NCBI GenBank assembly: GCA_022827835.1
Contig: JAJEIO010000001.1
Coordinates: 56,733-120,732 of the forward strand
DNA: 64,000 bases
Reading direction: 5' to 3'
Source: Candidatus Latescibacterota bacterium
Lineage (GTDB): Bacteria > Latescibacterota > UBA2968 > UBA8231
Shown here: positions 18,079 to 26,232 of the stretch, in pieces
How the letters are laid out: every line of letters begins with the position of its first letter
Numbering within the stretch: position 1 is the stretch's first letter
Made by a program: the position numbers and the translations under genes
The notes under the pieces: generated by a model
Told to the model about the DNA's origin: nothing
What the model saw: only the letters and a program-made list of their open reading frames with translations
Database searches by the model: none

Positions 18079-19929
18079 CTATTCCACCTCAACATCAAGA
18101 GCTTGCGAGGTGTCGTTGCCGAAGATGTCGATTACTTTGATCAACACTCGGTACTTGCCGGGCTTCTCGTAGGTATAGGAGTCAGAGATGAGCAAGAGCG
18201 TTCGATCCTTGAGCGTGCGGTAGGTCACCCATCCCTGCATGAAGGTATCGTTCTGAAAATCCCAGTCTACAGCCCAGTAGTCGATGCAGTCGGACCATTT
18301 AGTAATCTTGTCCCGCACTTCGTCAGGGATGAGTTCGGAGTTGGGAATGACGAAATCTTGAAGCTTCACTCGCGCGGTGAGTTTCTTCGGTTTTCCTATT
18401 GTCGCCTTTAGATATGCCAACTCGAAGAAACGGGTATCACCTTTATCGGTCGCCTGCTTTTCCATAACTTCACGAGGAATTTGCAACAGCAAAAGTCTTA
18501 CTCCCTTATTCTGAGCTTCTGAAACCACAAGATTCTGAAGGCCCATCTCCCATTCCCAGCCGAGGATGTGCAGCTCATTCTGCTTAAGCTTGGCGCATTC
18601 TTCTACGGCATCGTCGATTTCGTTGAAGGTCACGGGCGCATCTACTGAGCCGATGTGAATCATGGCACGGCCTTTTTTGCCGTGCAGATGCGCTATACCC
18701 GATAGCGGCTGCGCACCGTATAGCTTGAGAATGAAGGCGAAGTATTCGTAGAGTGCTTGCTCGGTCGATGGCCGATTTTTTGCGTCGCCAAACGTTACTC
18801 CTTGCCAGTACTGGCGTTCGTATTTGCCTAGGTTCAGAACTTCAAAGGGCTTGCAATTGTCGATACCTAGTAGTCGTTTGCGAGTAATGTGGATGCCCCA
18901 TCGACCTAGGTCACAACCGATCCAGCGACGGCCGGTCATTTCGCATGCCTTAAGTGTTGTACCAGAACCTACAAAAAAATCAGCCACAAGTCCGTTTGGT
19001 GGGGACATGCCAGATACCAAATTCTTCAATAAGGTGAGAGGCTTCTGCGTTGCATAACCAGTCCTCTCTTTCGCTGATGGAGCCTCAATTGACACCTTCA
19101 TAACGTCATCTGGATGCTTCCCTTTTGGATTAAGGCTTTGAACTCCAAAATCTTTTCCCTCTCTCACATTGCCAATATGATGGCTAAATCTCTCACGAGT
19201 TGCTTCAGCGTAATCTGTGCGGAGTGGATCAGGGTCAAAATACCAATCATCTCCATTTGAGTACCAGTATATATTGTCATGTCTTCGACTAAATCGTTCT
19301 GGGCTGACTCCCGCGCCAGTGTAATACCATATGATTTCGTTTATAAACGAATCTGCCCCAAAGAGCTCATCAAGCATTGCCTTAATCATATGGCCTACTC
19401 TCCAGTCAACATGAACGGCGATTGTTCCTGTTCTATTCAATAATTCCTTCATAATTTGCAACCGATTCCATATCATAGGAACGTAGGAGTCAATCCCTCG
19501 TCCCCAAGTATCTCGGTAGGCTTTTTCCTCGAAAACTGATTGCTCTTTGGGTACGTCGTCTTCTGTGTCGCCAATCATCGCTGTGAAAGAAAAATCTGCT
19601 CCCGTCGCAAACGGTGGGTCTATGTAGATCAGGTCAATCTTCCCAGCGAACTTCTCCAGCAACGAACTCATCACCAGCAAGTTGTCCCCCCAGATGAGTT
19701 TGTTCTTCCATCCGTCCTCAAAGGTATCGCCCTCGTTGCCTTCGTAGATGTCGAAAAGGGATGCCTGCCTGCCGCCGTGCTTTTTCGTTTCGCGCGTAGC
19801 GCGGCTTTCATTGACAGTCTCAATGACTTGGAACGGCAGGTTGACCCGTGGAACTTCCTTGAGCGTTCCATCTTCATTGTACTTGTCGGGCCAGACCAAT
19901 TCGGTCTTCGTGATGTCGATTTTCGCCAT
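18079..19929 (-). CDS. mod: Type III DNA methyltransferase Mod subunit
   Basis: A 616-residue beta-class DNA methyltransferase, probably N6-adenine. Catalytic motif IV (DPPF) is at 104-107 and comes before AdoMet motif I (FVGSGTT, about 319-325), the order expected for the beta class. The region between them should hold the target-recognition part, and its DNA is clearly more AT-rich than the flanks (two 60-base lines counted by hand at 40-42% GC). An AAGGAG ribosome-binding site precedes ATG 19929. It modifies host sites and supplies the specificity for the Res subunit encoded 2 bases downstream. Confidence 0.88.
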   Translation of the reverse strand: MAKIDITKTELVWPDKYNEDGTLKEVPRVNLPFQVIETVNESRATRETKKHGGRQASLFDIYEGNEGDTFEDGWKNKLIWGDNLLVMSSLLEKFAGKIDLIYIDPPFATGADFSFTAMIGDTEDDVPKEQSVFEEKAYRDTWGRGIDSYVPMIWNRLQIMKELLNRTGTIAVHVDWRVGHMIKAMLDELFGADSFINEIIWYYTGAGVSPERFSRRHDNIYWYSNGDDWYFDPDPLRTDYAEATRERFSHHIGNVREGKDFGVQSLNPKGKHPDDVMKVSIEAPSAKERTGYATQKPLTLLKNLVSGMSPPNGLVADFFVGSGTTLKACEMTGRRWIGCDLGRWGIHITRKRLLGIDNCKPFEVLNLGKYERQYWQGVTFGDAKNRPSTEQALYEYFAFILKLYGAQPLSGIAHLHGKKGRAMIHIGSVDAPVTFNEIDDAVEECAKLKQNELHILGWEWEMGLQNLVVSEAQNKGVRLLLLQIPREVMEKQATDKGDTRFFELAYLKATIGKPKKLTARVKLQDFVIPNSELIPDEVRDKITKWSDCIDYWAVDWDFQNDTFMQGWVTYRTLKDRTLLLISDSYTYEKPGKYRVLIKVIDIFGNDTSQALDVEVE

Positions 19930-19986
19930 TATTCTGCTCCTTGGACTTGCTTAAATTATTTATGCTCTTAGATGAGAACATCGAAA

Positions 19987-22866
19987 TCAGCGGGCGTCAC
20001 GCGATGCGGTCCCCTCCGTCCGTCCAATAACGCCTTCCGCATGGCAAAGCATCCGCAGATCGCACTCTTGGCAAATTTTTGCTTCGGGCGGTGCTTTAAC
20101 TCCGAACTGCCCTGTCTGAATTTGGTTGACGGTCTCGTCAAAGTGCCGTCCTGCCTCTTCCACCCATTCTGGACGATACGGCAACACCATGAGCGCATCT
20201 TCCCTCTGTGCCTCTGCGGTCCAATAGAGAAGTAGCCGGTCCACATGCTTACCGTGCCGCTGCTCTAGGATGTGTGCATAGGTGCAGAGTTGTCGTCCGT
20301 ACGCGGCGATTAGATCGGGGGTGCTCTTTGGGCGTGGTGAGGTCTTAAAGTCCAGCAGTTCCAGCTTGCCGTCGCCGCCTAGCAGCAGGTCCACCTTCCC
20401 GGTGAGAATATAGCCGTTCTTCTCCAGCGACACGTCCACCTCTGTCTCGATAATCCGGTTCATCTCGTCTTGGTTATACCGGAAGTAATTGATTACTTGC
20501 GTGAAGGCCAACTCTTTCGCCTTATCTCCGATAGGGCGTCTACCGGAAAGGTACAGGAACCGGAAAGTCCGTTCAAACAACTCGCGGATGCGCGCCTCAT
20601 CGAGCGTATGGAGTTGTTTGTCAAGGGCAATACGGTGGATGTCTTCAATGGACTGATGCACGAGCAGTCCGAAGAACATCTCCGCCGAGCGGGAAGGCGT
20701 GAAGTCGTATTCGCGGAAGAACTGATATTGGCGTGGACAAGTTTCGTAAACCTTGAGGTCTCCGGTGAAGCTATACGTCTTCTTGACCGGCATACGCTCC
20801 TGTGGCTCGAAGGACTGGGCGGCGAGCAGTTCCTTCTGGACGTAGGGCCACTGGGGGAGTCCTTGCCAGATAGATGCGAAGTGCTTTTTTGGTTGTTTAT
20901 GAGTTGTGAGCACCAGCACCTTCTGGGGCCTTGAGAACGCCACGTAGTGCAGCCGCATGCGGTCGAAGAGGGTGATGCGGTCTTCGGGTTCGAAAGGCGG
21001 TCGGTGATAGAAGGGCCCGAGGTTGTGGTCGATTTGCTTGGGGCTACCTACCGATGCCGAGAGTGAGCCAACCACTACCACCGGAAACTCAAGTCCCTTA
21101 GCCTGATGTATGGTCATCACCTGCACATGACCTTTGGGGAACGGCCGGTCCGGGTCCTCGTACTCATTGATGCCGCCGGTGTAGAGGAAGCGCAAGAAGC
21201 TATTGAAAAAGTGAAAGCGGATGTACTCACGGTTCCTATACGTAATGACCGGATAATGGTAGTAGTTTTGAAAGACACTCAGCAGTTCGGAGAAGATGGC
21301 AAAGTTGCGGGCGATATTTTCGTTCTGGGTGGCATTCCTGAATGGTTCCAGCGCGAGCAGACGGTAGAAGTAGTCAGCCGGACGTAAGTCGAGTGTCTCG
21401 CCCTCCTGAAGCGCCTCGATTTCGCCGATCCACCGCTGAAGCGCCTCGGAGAGAGGGTGCGGAGGCGCGAAGCGCTTGCTGAGGTGAACAATAGCCTCGT
21501 CCACGTAATCCGCCAGCTTTTTGACGGTACCAGCGATTTCTCCGCGCTCGTCGCCGTACCAGCCGAACAAGACTGCGTAGCAAGCGACCAGATCGCGAAT
21601 CTCTGGGATATTGAAGAAGACGCGCGCCCGGGGGCAGAACGCAGGAATGCCTTTGGTCTTGAGCGCGTCTATATACGGGCCGCTGTGATCTTCGCGAACA
21701 CTGTGTAGAAGCAAGGCGACCTGACTGTAATCTGTTATGACCTCGTTCTCCTTCAGGAACTCGACGAGATCGGCAAACCGTTCGGCCTCATCTCGGCGGT
21801 CGCGGCCCCAGATGCTAATGACGGGAGGGTAGTCAGGATGCTGTCCGTGAGGGTCCGCAACGATAGTCTTATCATGGCGGAATGACCCCCCGTTTGGATT
21901 AGACCAGTCAGCCGAGGCCATCCAGTGATCGTAGCGTTCCACGATTTCACGGTGGGAACGATAGTTAGTCGTCAACTTGGCAATCTGACAGTTCGGGACA
22001 CGCTGTGCGAACTCTAAGATGTTACGCACGGTCGCGCCCCTGAAACGGTAGAGACTTTGGTCCTCATCTCCGACCACACACAGGTTCTTATTCGGTTCCG
22101 CCAACTTGAGAAGAAGCCGCTCTTGGATGTAGTTCGTGTCTTGGTATTCGTCTACTAGCAAGTAACGTATATCGGGAGATACGGCACCTGCGTTCTCAGG
22201 GTTGTCGAGTAGGTCGTACACGAGTCTCTGTAGATGGGCAAAATCCACCCGATTGGTTTGCAAGAGAGCTTGCTCATAGCGTTGGTAGGCCGCTCCAATA
22301 GCCTTAAGGAGCGCGTTGTCGGAAGCAGTTAGTTGGCAAGGATCGACCAATTCTTCCGTGATCTTATCGAAATAGCCGCGTGCTCCTCCAATGGCTGTCC
22401 AGCGCGTTTTCCAGCGCGTGAGAAATAGGTCATTATCGGGCGGGCCGATGATCTCGTCAAAGTGTTCGTGGATGAAGAGAAGCTGCGTCAGTTCGTCCAG
22501 CGTCTCGTAGTTGTGCCCTAGGGCTGTCCGGTGTCGGTGTTGGGTGAGCACCCGGTGGCAGAAGCCGTGGATGGTCGAGACCGTCAGTTCGGAAAGGTCA
22601 CCGGTGTACTCCACTTTGCGGGCCGCTGCCGCCAGCCGGTCGCGCATCTCAAAGGCGGCCTTCTCGGTGAAGGTACAAAGCACAATTTCCTTTGGCTCAG
22701 CCTTGTCCAGTAGCAGAATATTCAAAGCTCGCAAGACAATGCTGAAGGTTTTGCCGGACCCTGGTCCCGCGATCACGAGCAGTGGGCCGTCAAGATGGCC
22801 AATAACCTCGCGCTGGCTGTCGATGAGTTCTGGATAGTGCTCCAGGATCGCGGGCGCGATACTCAT
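19987..22866 (-). CDS. UvrD/Rep-type helicase with C-terminal Fe-S PD-(D/E)XK nuclease
   Basis: A 959-residue SF1A helicase-nuclease. Walker A AGPGSGKT is at 33-40, motif II DEYQDT at 239-244, then GDEDQSLYRFRGA and the TIHQAKGLEFPVV motif. The C-terminal nuclease has VDLLL (D826) and LLDFKT (D839, K841). A four-cysteine set, C710 plus C932-x2-C935-x5-C941, matches the iron-sulphur staple of AddB and Cas4. Unlike AddAB, this is one chain with both functions and has no second subunit nearby. It overlaps the upstream radC-like gene by 4 bases and precedes mod by 57 bases. The likely job is unwinding and degrading foreign or damaged DNA. Confidence 0.85.
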   Translation of the reverse strand: MSIAPAILEHYPELIDSQREVIGHLDGPLLVIAGPGSGKTFSIVLRALNILLLDKAEPKEIVLCTFTEKAAFEMRDRLAAAARKVEYTGDLSELTVSTIHGFCHRVLTQHRHRTALGHNYETLDELTQLLFIHEHFDEIIGPPDNDLFLTRWKTRWTAIGGARGYFDKITEELVDPCQLTASDNALLKAIGAAYQRYEQALLQTNRVDFAHLQRLVYDLLDNPENAGAVSPDIRYLLVDEYQDTNYIQERLLLKLAEPNKNLCVVGDEDQSLYRFRGATVRNILEFAQRVPNCQIAKLTTNYRSHREIVERYDHWMASADWSNPNGGSFRHDKTIVADPHGQHPDYPPVISIWGRDRRDEAERFADLVEFLKENEVITDYSQVALLLHSVREDHSGPYIDALKTKGIPAFCPRARVFFNIPEIRDLVACYAVLFGWYGDERGEIAGTVKKLADYVDEAIVHLSKRFAPPHPLSEALQRWIGEIEALQEGETLDLRPADYFYRLLALEPFRNATQNENIARNFAIFSELLSVFQNYYHYPVITYRNREYIRFHFFNSFLRFLYTGGINEYEDPDRPFPKGHVQVMTIHQAKGLEFPVVVVGSLSASVGSPKQIDHNLGPFYHRPPFEPEDRITLFDRMRLHYVAFSRPQKVLVLTTHKQPKKHFASIWQGLPQWPYVQKELLAAQSFEPQERMPVKKTYSFTGDLKVYETCPRQYQFFREYDFTPSRSAEMFFGLLVHQSIEDIHRIALDKQLHTLDEARIRELFERTFRFLYLSGRRPIGDKAKELAFTQVINYFRYNQDEMNRIIETEVDVSLEKNGYILTGKVDLLLGGDGKLELLDFKTSPRPKSTPDLIAAYGRQLCTYAHILEQRHGKHVDRLLLYWTAEAQREDALMVLPYRPEWVEEAGRHFDETVNQIQTGQFGVKAPPEAKICQECDLRMLCHAEGVIGRTEGTASRDAR

Positions 22867-23552
22867 AATAGCCCCGCCTCCCTGAAACTGAAGGTCTCCG
22901 ACGCCGACACAATCAGGTGGTCGACAACCCGAAGGCTAATGGTTTCGGCGGCCAGCACGACGGCCCGCGTGACCACCTTGTCTTGCTCGCTCGGCTCGAC
23001 GTTGCCGTTCGGATGGTTATGTGCGAGTACGAGTGCCGCCGCTTGGCGTTTTAGCGCGGTCTCCACGACGCGGCGCGGATACACCGCTGCTCGATCAATT
23101 GTACCTTCCTGAAGTATTTCAACGCCGTCGCGGAGCAGCCGATATGCGGAGTCGAGGTACGCCACGGCGAACACCTCGTTCTTGAAGTGGCCAATCTTCA
23201 TGCGCCAGAAGTTGCTGAGTCGCTCCGGGTCGAGCAACACTTCCGTTTCCTCCGATGCTTCCTGCAAGTAGAGTGTCGCCGCTTCCCGAATAATGTGGAG
23301 GGCGGTCGCGGCGATCTCGCCAATGCCTTCTACGGTTTGCAATTCTTTATGTGTTGCATCCAAAATTCCTCGCAGACTACCGAAGCGCTCGCGCAGTGCC
23401 TTGGCTTGTGGCTTCACGTCCCGGCGGGGAATGGCCAAGGTCAACAGCAACTCAATGATCTCGTGCTCGGCGAATCCTGTAAAGCCGCTCTTGAAGAAAC
23501 GTTCGCGAAGACGCTTGCGGTGCTCGAGGTAATGAGGTTCAGTTTCCGCCAT
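22863..23552 (-). CDS. RadC-family JAB/MPN+ protein
   Basis: A 229-residue RadC-like protein: an N-terminal helix-hairpin-helix region (residues 25-95, with VEGIGEIAATAL) followed by a JAMM metalloprotease-like domain. The metal motif is intact: E126, then H178-N-H180-P-N-G with S188 and D191. The biochemical role of RadC is unresolved; the family is common in mobile and defence islands. Its start overlaps the upstream regulator gene by 14 bases and its end overlaps the helicase start by 4 (ATGA), which shows tight operon structure. Confidence 0.85.
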   Translation of the reverse strand: MAETEPHYLEHRKRLRERFFKSGFTGFAEHEIIELLLTLAIPRRDVKPQAKALRERFGSLRGILDATHKELQTVEGIGEIAATALHIIREAATLYLQEASEETEVLLDPERLSNFWRMKIGHFKNEVFAVAYLDSAYRLLRDGVEILQEGTIDRAAVYPRRVVETALKRQAAALVLAHNHPNGNVEPSEQDKVVTRAVVLAAETISLRVVDHLIVSASETFSFREAGLL

Positions 23553-25005
23553 TATCCTGCCCTTTGGATTTGTGCAAATATTCGCGTCCCGCCATCGTCA
23601 GGCGATAGCGCTGATTTTTGCTGCGCGGCTTGTCGGGAATGGTCATTTCGATTAGGCCGGCTTGTAGGGCGGGGAGTAGGTAGCTTCTATTGAAGTGGTC
23701 CCGGTTTTTCAGACCAAGCGCTTCTTGAAGGTGTTGTCTGGTCATTTCTCCCATCATCACTTGCAAGAGTCGAACTTCCGGGGTGACTTGCATGGTATCT
23801 TGCATGGTATCTTGCATGGTATCTTGGGGGGTAACTTCCCCGGTGACTTGTCCGGTAACTTGATCCTCTAGTGCCCGCACCTCGGGATCTGGCCGGAAAA
23901 CAACGACGAAGAAGGCTCCCCGAATCTTAAATTCCGGTTCGGGACAGCCCTGTTCCCGCGCCTCGTCCCGAATCCGCCGAATGCCAGTGCCCGCTTTTTC
24001 AATGAACTCAATGCGGTGGAGCAGATCGGCGATTAGTGGATTGCGGCGGATGCTCTCGCGGCCGAGTTTGGCCATCTTCAGGCCCGTTGGCAGGCCGCCG
24101 GGACTTATCACCTCAATGCGATTGGTGTAGATCTCGACGAAGACGTTGGCACCCTCGAAAAACCAGTCGCGGTGCATGACCGCGTTGGTGATGGCCTCGC
24201 GCAGCGCCTTCATCGGGTATTCTGGGATGTTCTCGCGGCGCAGGCTTTCGATGCGATAGGCCGTGCGGGTATTGCGCTCAATGAAGCTCAGGGCGTCCTC
24301 AATGTCGGCCACAATACCGCCGTCAAAGTCCCGTCGGTCGAGGATGTGGACCTTGTCCGCACCCTTGCCCAGCAGGCAGGTGATGTATGCCTCCGGGAAG
24401 AAATGGCGCACGTTCTTGGCGAAGAAGAGTACGCCCGCGTTGCGGAAGAGCAGGTTGTCGCCTGTCCGCTCGGCAGCTTCGATGTTGACCAATACGTCTT
24501 CGACCGGCGGTTGTCCACTGATGCCGGACAGCTTGAGCCAAGCGTCGTACTTGTCGCGGTCGAAGTCCTCCGGGTAGTGGAAACGGGGACAGGGCGAGAG
24601 ATCGAACCGGATCACGCCTTCACTGCGGAAAAAATCGCGGATTTCGTTGCGGCTGAGCTTCTGGGTCACCGCGCCCTGACGCCAGAAGAAGCCCTCACTG
24701 CACTGCACCGGCTTGGCGTTACTTTCCCGTACATGCACTGCTAATACGTCATCCACTGGCTCGACTAGCACCTTCACCGGAGGGTCGCAGTTGCGGGCGA
24801 TGTCTTGAATGCGGGCACGCAGGGCATTGGAGTCTTTGACGCCGATCACCGTGCCATCATCGCGTATCCCGAGGAGGAGCTTGCCCCCGACTGTGTTGGC
24901 CATGGCCACGAGCTCGCGCGAGAACGACGACGAGAGGCTCTCTTTGAACTCAAGCGTAGTGCCTTCGCCTTGCTGAATGAGAATATCGAGGTCAGCAGGT
25001 GTCAT
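23539..25005 (-). CDS. AlbA_2/Schlafen-type ATP-binding DNA-binding regulator
   Basis: A 488-residue protein with an N-terminal AlbA_2 (Schlafen AAA) domain (QGEGTTLEFKESL, then GGKLLLGIRDDGTVIG), a HATPase_c_4-like region (REAITNAVMHRDW, later FIEKAGTGIRRIRDEA) and a C-terminal winged helix (RQHLQEALGLKNRDHFNRSYLLPAL). ATG 25005 is chosen because the family starts close to the QGEG motif and the candidate promoter at 25083-25110 would exclude the upstream start at 25110. It is first in the defence operon and probably senses or regulates. A 12-bp tandem repeat encodes DTMQ three times in the linker before the winged helix. Confidence 0.8.
   Translation of the reverse strand: MTPADLDILIQQGEGTTLEFKESLSSSFSRELVAMANTVGGKLLLGIRDDGTVIGVKDSNALRARIQDIARNCDPPVKVLVEPVDDVLAVHVRESNAKPVQCSEGFFWRQGAVTQKLSRNEIRDFFRSEGVIRFDLSPCPRFHYPEDFDRDKYDAWLKLSGISGQPPVEDVLVNIEAAERTGDNLLFRNAGVLFFAKNVRHFFPEAYITCLLGKGADKVHILDRRDFDGGIVADIEDALSFIERNTRTAYRIESLRRENIPEYPMKALREAITNAVMHRDWFFEGANVFVEIYTNRIEVISPGGLPTGLKMAKLGRESIRRNPLIADLLHRIEFIEKAGTGIRRIRDEAREQGCPEPEFKIRGAFFVVVFRPDPEVRALEDQVTGQVTGEVTPQDTMQDTMQDTMQVTPEVRLLQVMMGEMTRQHLQEALGLKNRDHFNRSYLLPALQAGLIEMTIPDKPRSKNQRYRLTMAGREYLHKSKGQDNGGN
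23787..23826. repeat. 12-bp tandem repeat, 3 exact copies
   Basis: CTTGCATGGTAT is repeated exactly three times (23787-23798, 23799-23810, 23811-23822), followed by a partial fourth copy (CTTG). It lies inside the AlbA_2-type regulator gene and encodes the DTMQ units of an interdomain linker. The length is a multiple of three, so copy-number change would not shift the frame. Confidence 0.9.
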
Positions 25006-25082
25006 AGATTTTGAAATCGCTGGTGCAGCTTGGTTGTGGAATCGCGGCTTTAACCCGAACTGCGTAATGGGACATGTCTCAA

Positions 25083-25110
25083 TTGATAGGGTTTGCTCGC
25101 TTGATGTCAA
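25083..25110 (-). promoter_or_regulatory. Candidate promoter of the defence operon
   Basis: On the minus strand a perfect -35 hexamer TTGACA (25110-25105) is followed after 16 bases by TATCAA (25088-25083), 4/6 to the -10 consensus. Initiation would be near 25076, leaving a leader of about 70 bases before ATG 25005. Both hexamers lie within inverted-repeat arms. Confidence 0.45.
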
Positions 25111-25129
25111 GCTGGCGAGGGGCTATCAA
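25083..25129. repeat. Nested inverted repeats over the operon promoter
   Basis: Three nested arm pairs share a centre near 25105: TTGATAG/CTATCAA (25083-25089 and 25123-25129), CTCGC/GCGAG (25096-25100 and 25115-25119) and CTTGA/TCAAG (25100-25104 and 25107-25111). They cover both promoter hexamers, so they could be an operator. The winged-helix protein encoded first in the operon is the natural candidate binder, as an inference. Confidence 0.5.
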
Positions 25130-25210
25130 ACCGATTAGAGTGGGCGCATCCCGCCTCTGGTATTGTCTCGTCCCCGTCGTCCTATACTTTAATGCAAATC
25201 AAAAAGATGA

Positions 25211-26230
25211 ATGCGATATAAAATGGAAAACCGAGTAAACTACACGTTGCTATACGACGACCGGCCCGAAGAGTTGGCCGCGTACGCGCGCTCTCGGGGG
25301 TGGCTTTTGTCGGCGGAATCGGTGTGTGGGCTAGGCCGCGCTGGCGAAGGCAATATGAACCTCACCCTGCGCGTGCAGACCGAGGAGCGTTCTTTCATAC
25401 TCAAGCAGGCGCGGCCTTGGGTCGAGAAGTACCCGGACATTCCCGCGCCCAAGGAACGGGTGCTGGTGGAGGCCGCCTTTTACCAAGCGGTTGCCGATTG
25501 CCCGCTGGTGGCCGAGCGTATGCCCGGCTTCTTGGGTTGGGACGAAGAGAATTTTGTCGCCGCGTTTGCAGACTTGGGGGAGACCGCGGATTGCACCGAT
25601 TTGTACAATGATGGCGAGGCCGCGTTTGCAGACTTGCTGGGCTTGTGCCAGTGGTTGGCGGCCTTGCATCAGGCGACCTTTGACGAGCCGACCCGAGCGC
25701 GCTTGGAAAACCGCGCCATGCGCCAGCTCAACCACGAGCATTTGTATTGCTTCCCACTGCGCCCGGACAACGGTCTCGACCTCGACGCGATCACGCTTGG
25801 GCTGGCGCAGGCCGCCCGGCCCTTGCAAGATGATGCAGCGTATTGCAGCGCCATTGACGAGTTGGGCGCGCTTTACTTGGAAAATGGTTCCTGCCTGTTG
25901 CACGGAGATTTCTATCCGGGCAGTTGGGTGCGCGCTGGCGGGGACGTGTGGATCATCGACCCGGAGTTTTGCTTCTTTGGCCCGCCGGAATTCGACGTGG
26001 GCATTCTCGTCGGCCACTTGTTGCTCGCCGGTCGTCCCTTGGAACTGGCGCAGTCGGCGTTTGACTACTACGGCACCGATTCTTCGTTTTCCCATAGCTT
26101 GGCGCTGCAATTTGCTGGCATGGAGATTATGCGGCGGCTCATCGGCGTAGCTCAATTGCCGCTGGCTGCTGATTTGCCGCGCAAGGAGGCGCTGTTGACG
26201 ACCTCGCGGGAGTTGGTGTTGGGGCGTTAG
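25211..26230 (+). CDS. 5-methylthioribose-kinase-like phosphotransferase
   Basis: A 339-residue small-molecule kinase of the APH/choline-kinase fold. The N-lobe carries GEGNMNLTLRV and the ATP lysine in ILKQARPW (K65). The catalytic loop is HGDFYPGS (H231, D233) and the metal site IDPEFCFFGPPEFDVG (D250, E252). The HGD..xGS plus DPEF.F.GP.xFD combination is characteristic of 5-methylthioribose kinase (MtnK), so methionine salvage is the best guess. The protein is shorter than typical MtnK and no mtnA isomerase gene is adjacent, so another sugar or hydroxy substrate is possible. ATG 25223 is an alternative start. The stop is 2 bases before manA. Confidence 0.6.
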   Translation: MRYKMENRVNYTLLYDDRPEELAAYARSRGWLLSAESVCGLGRAGEGNMNLTLRVQTEERSFILKQARPWVEKYPDIPAPKERVLVEAAFYQAVADCPLVAERMPGFLGWDEENFVAAFADLGETADCTDLYNDGEAAFADLLGLCQWLAALHQATFDEPTRARLENRAMRQLNHEHLYCFPLRPDNGLDLDAITLGLAQAARPLQDDAAYCSAIDELGALYLENGSCLLHGDFYPGSWVRAGGDVWIIDPEFCFFGPPEFDVGILVGHLLLAGRPLELAQSAFDYYGTDSSFSHSLALQFAGMEIMRRLIGVAQLPLAADLPRKEALLTTSRELVLGR

Positions 26231-26232
26231 GT

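Noticed and set aside
23787..23826. The three-copy 12-bp repeat as a CRISPR array
   Set aside because: There are no spacers between units, the period is 12 bp, and the repeat is in coding sequence.
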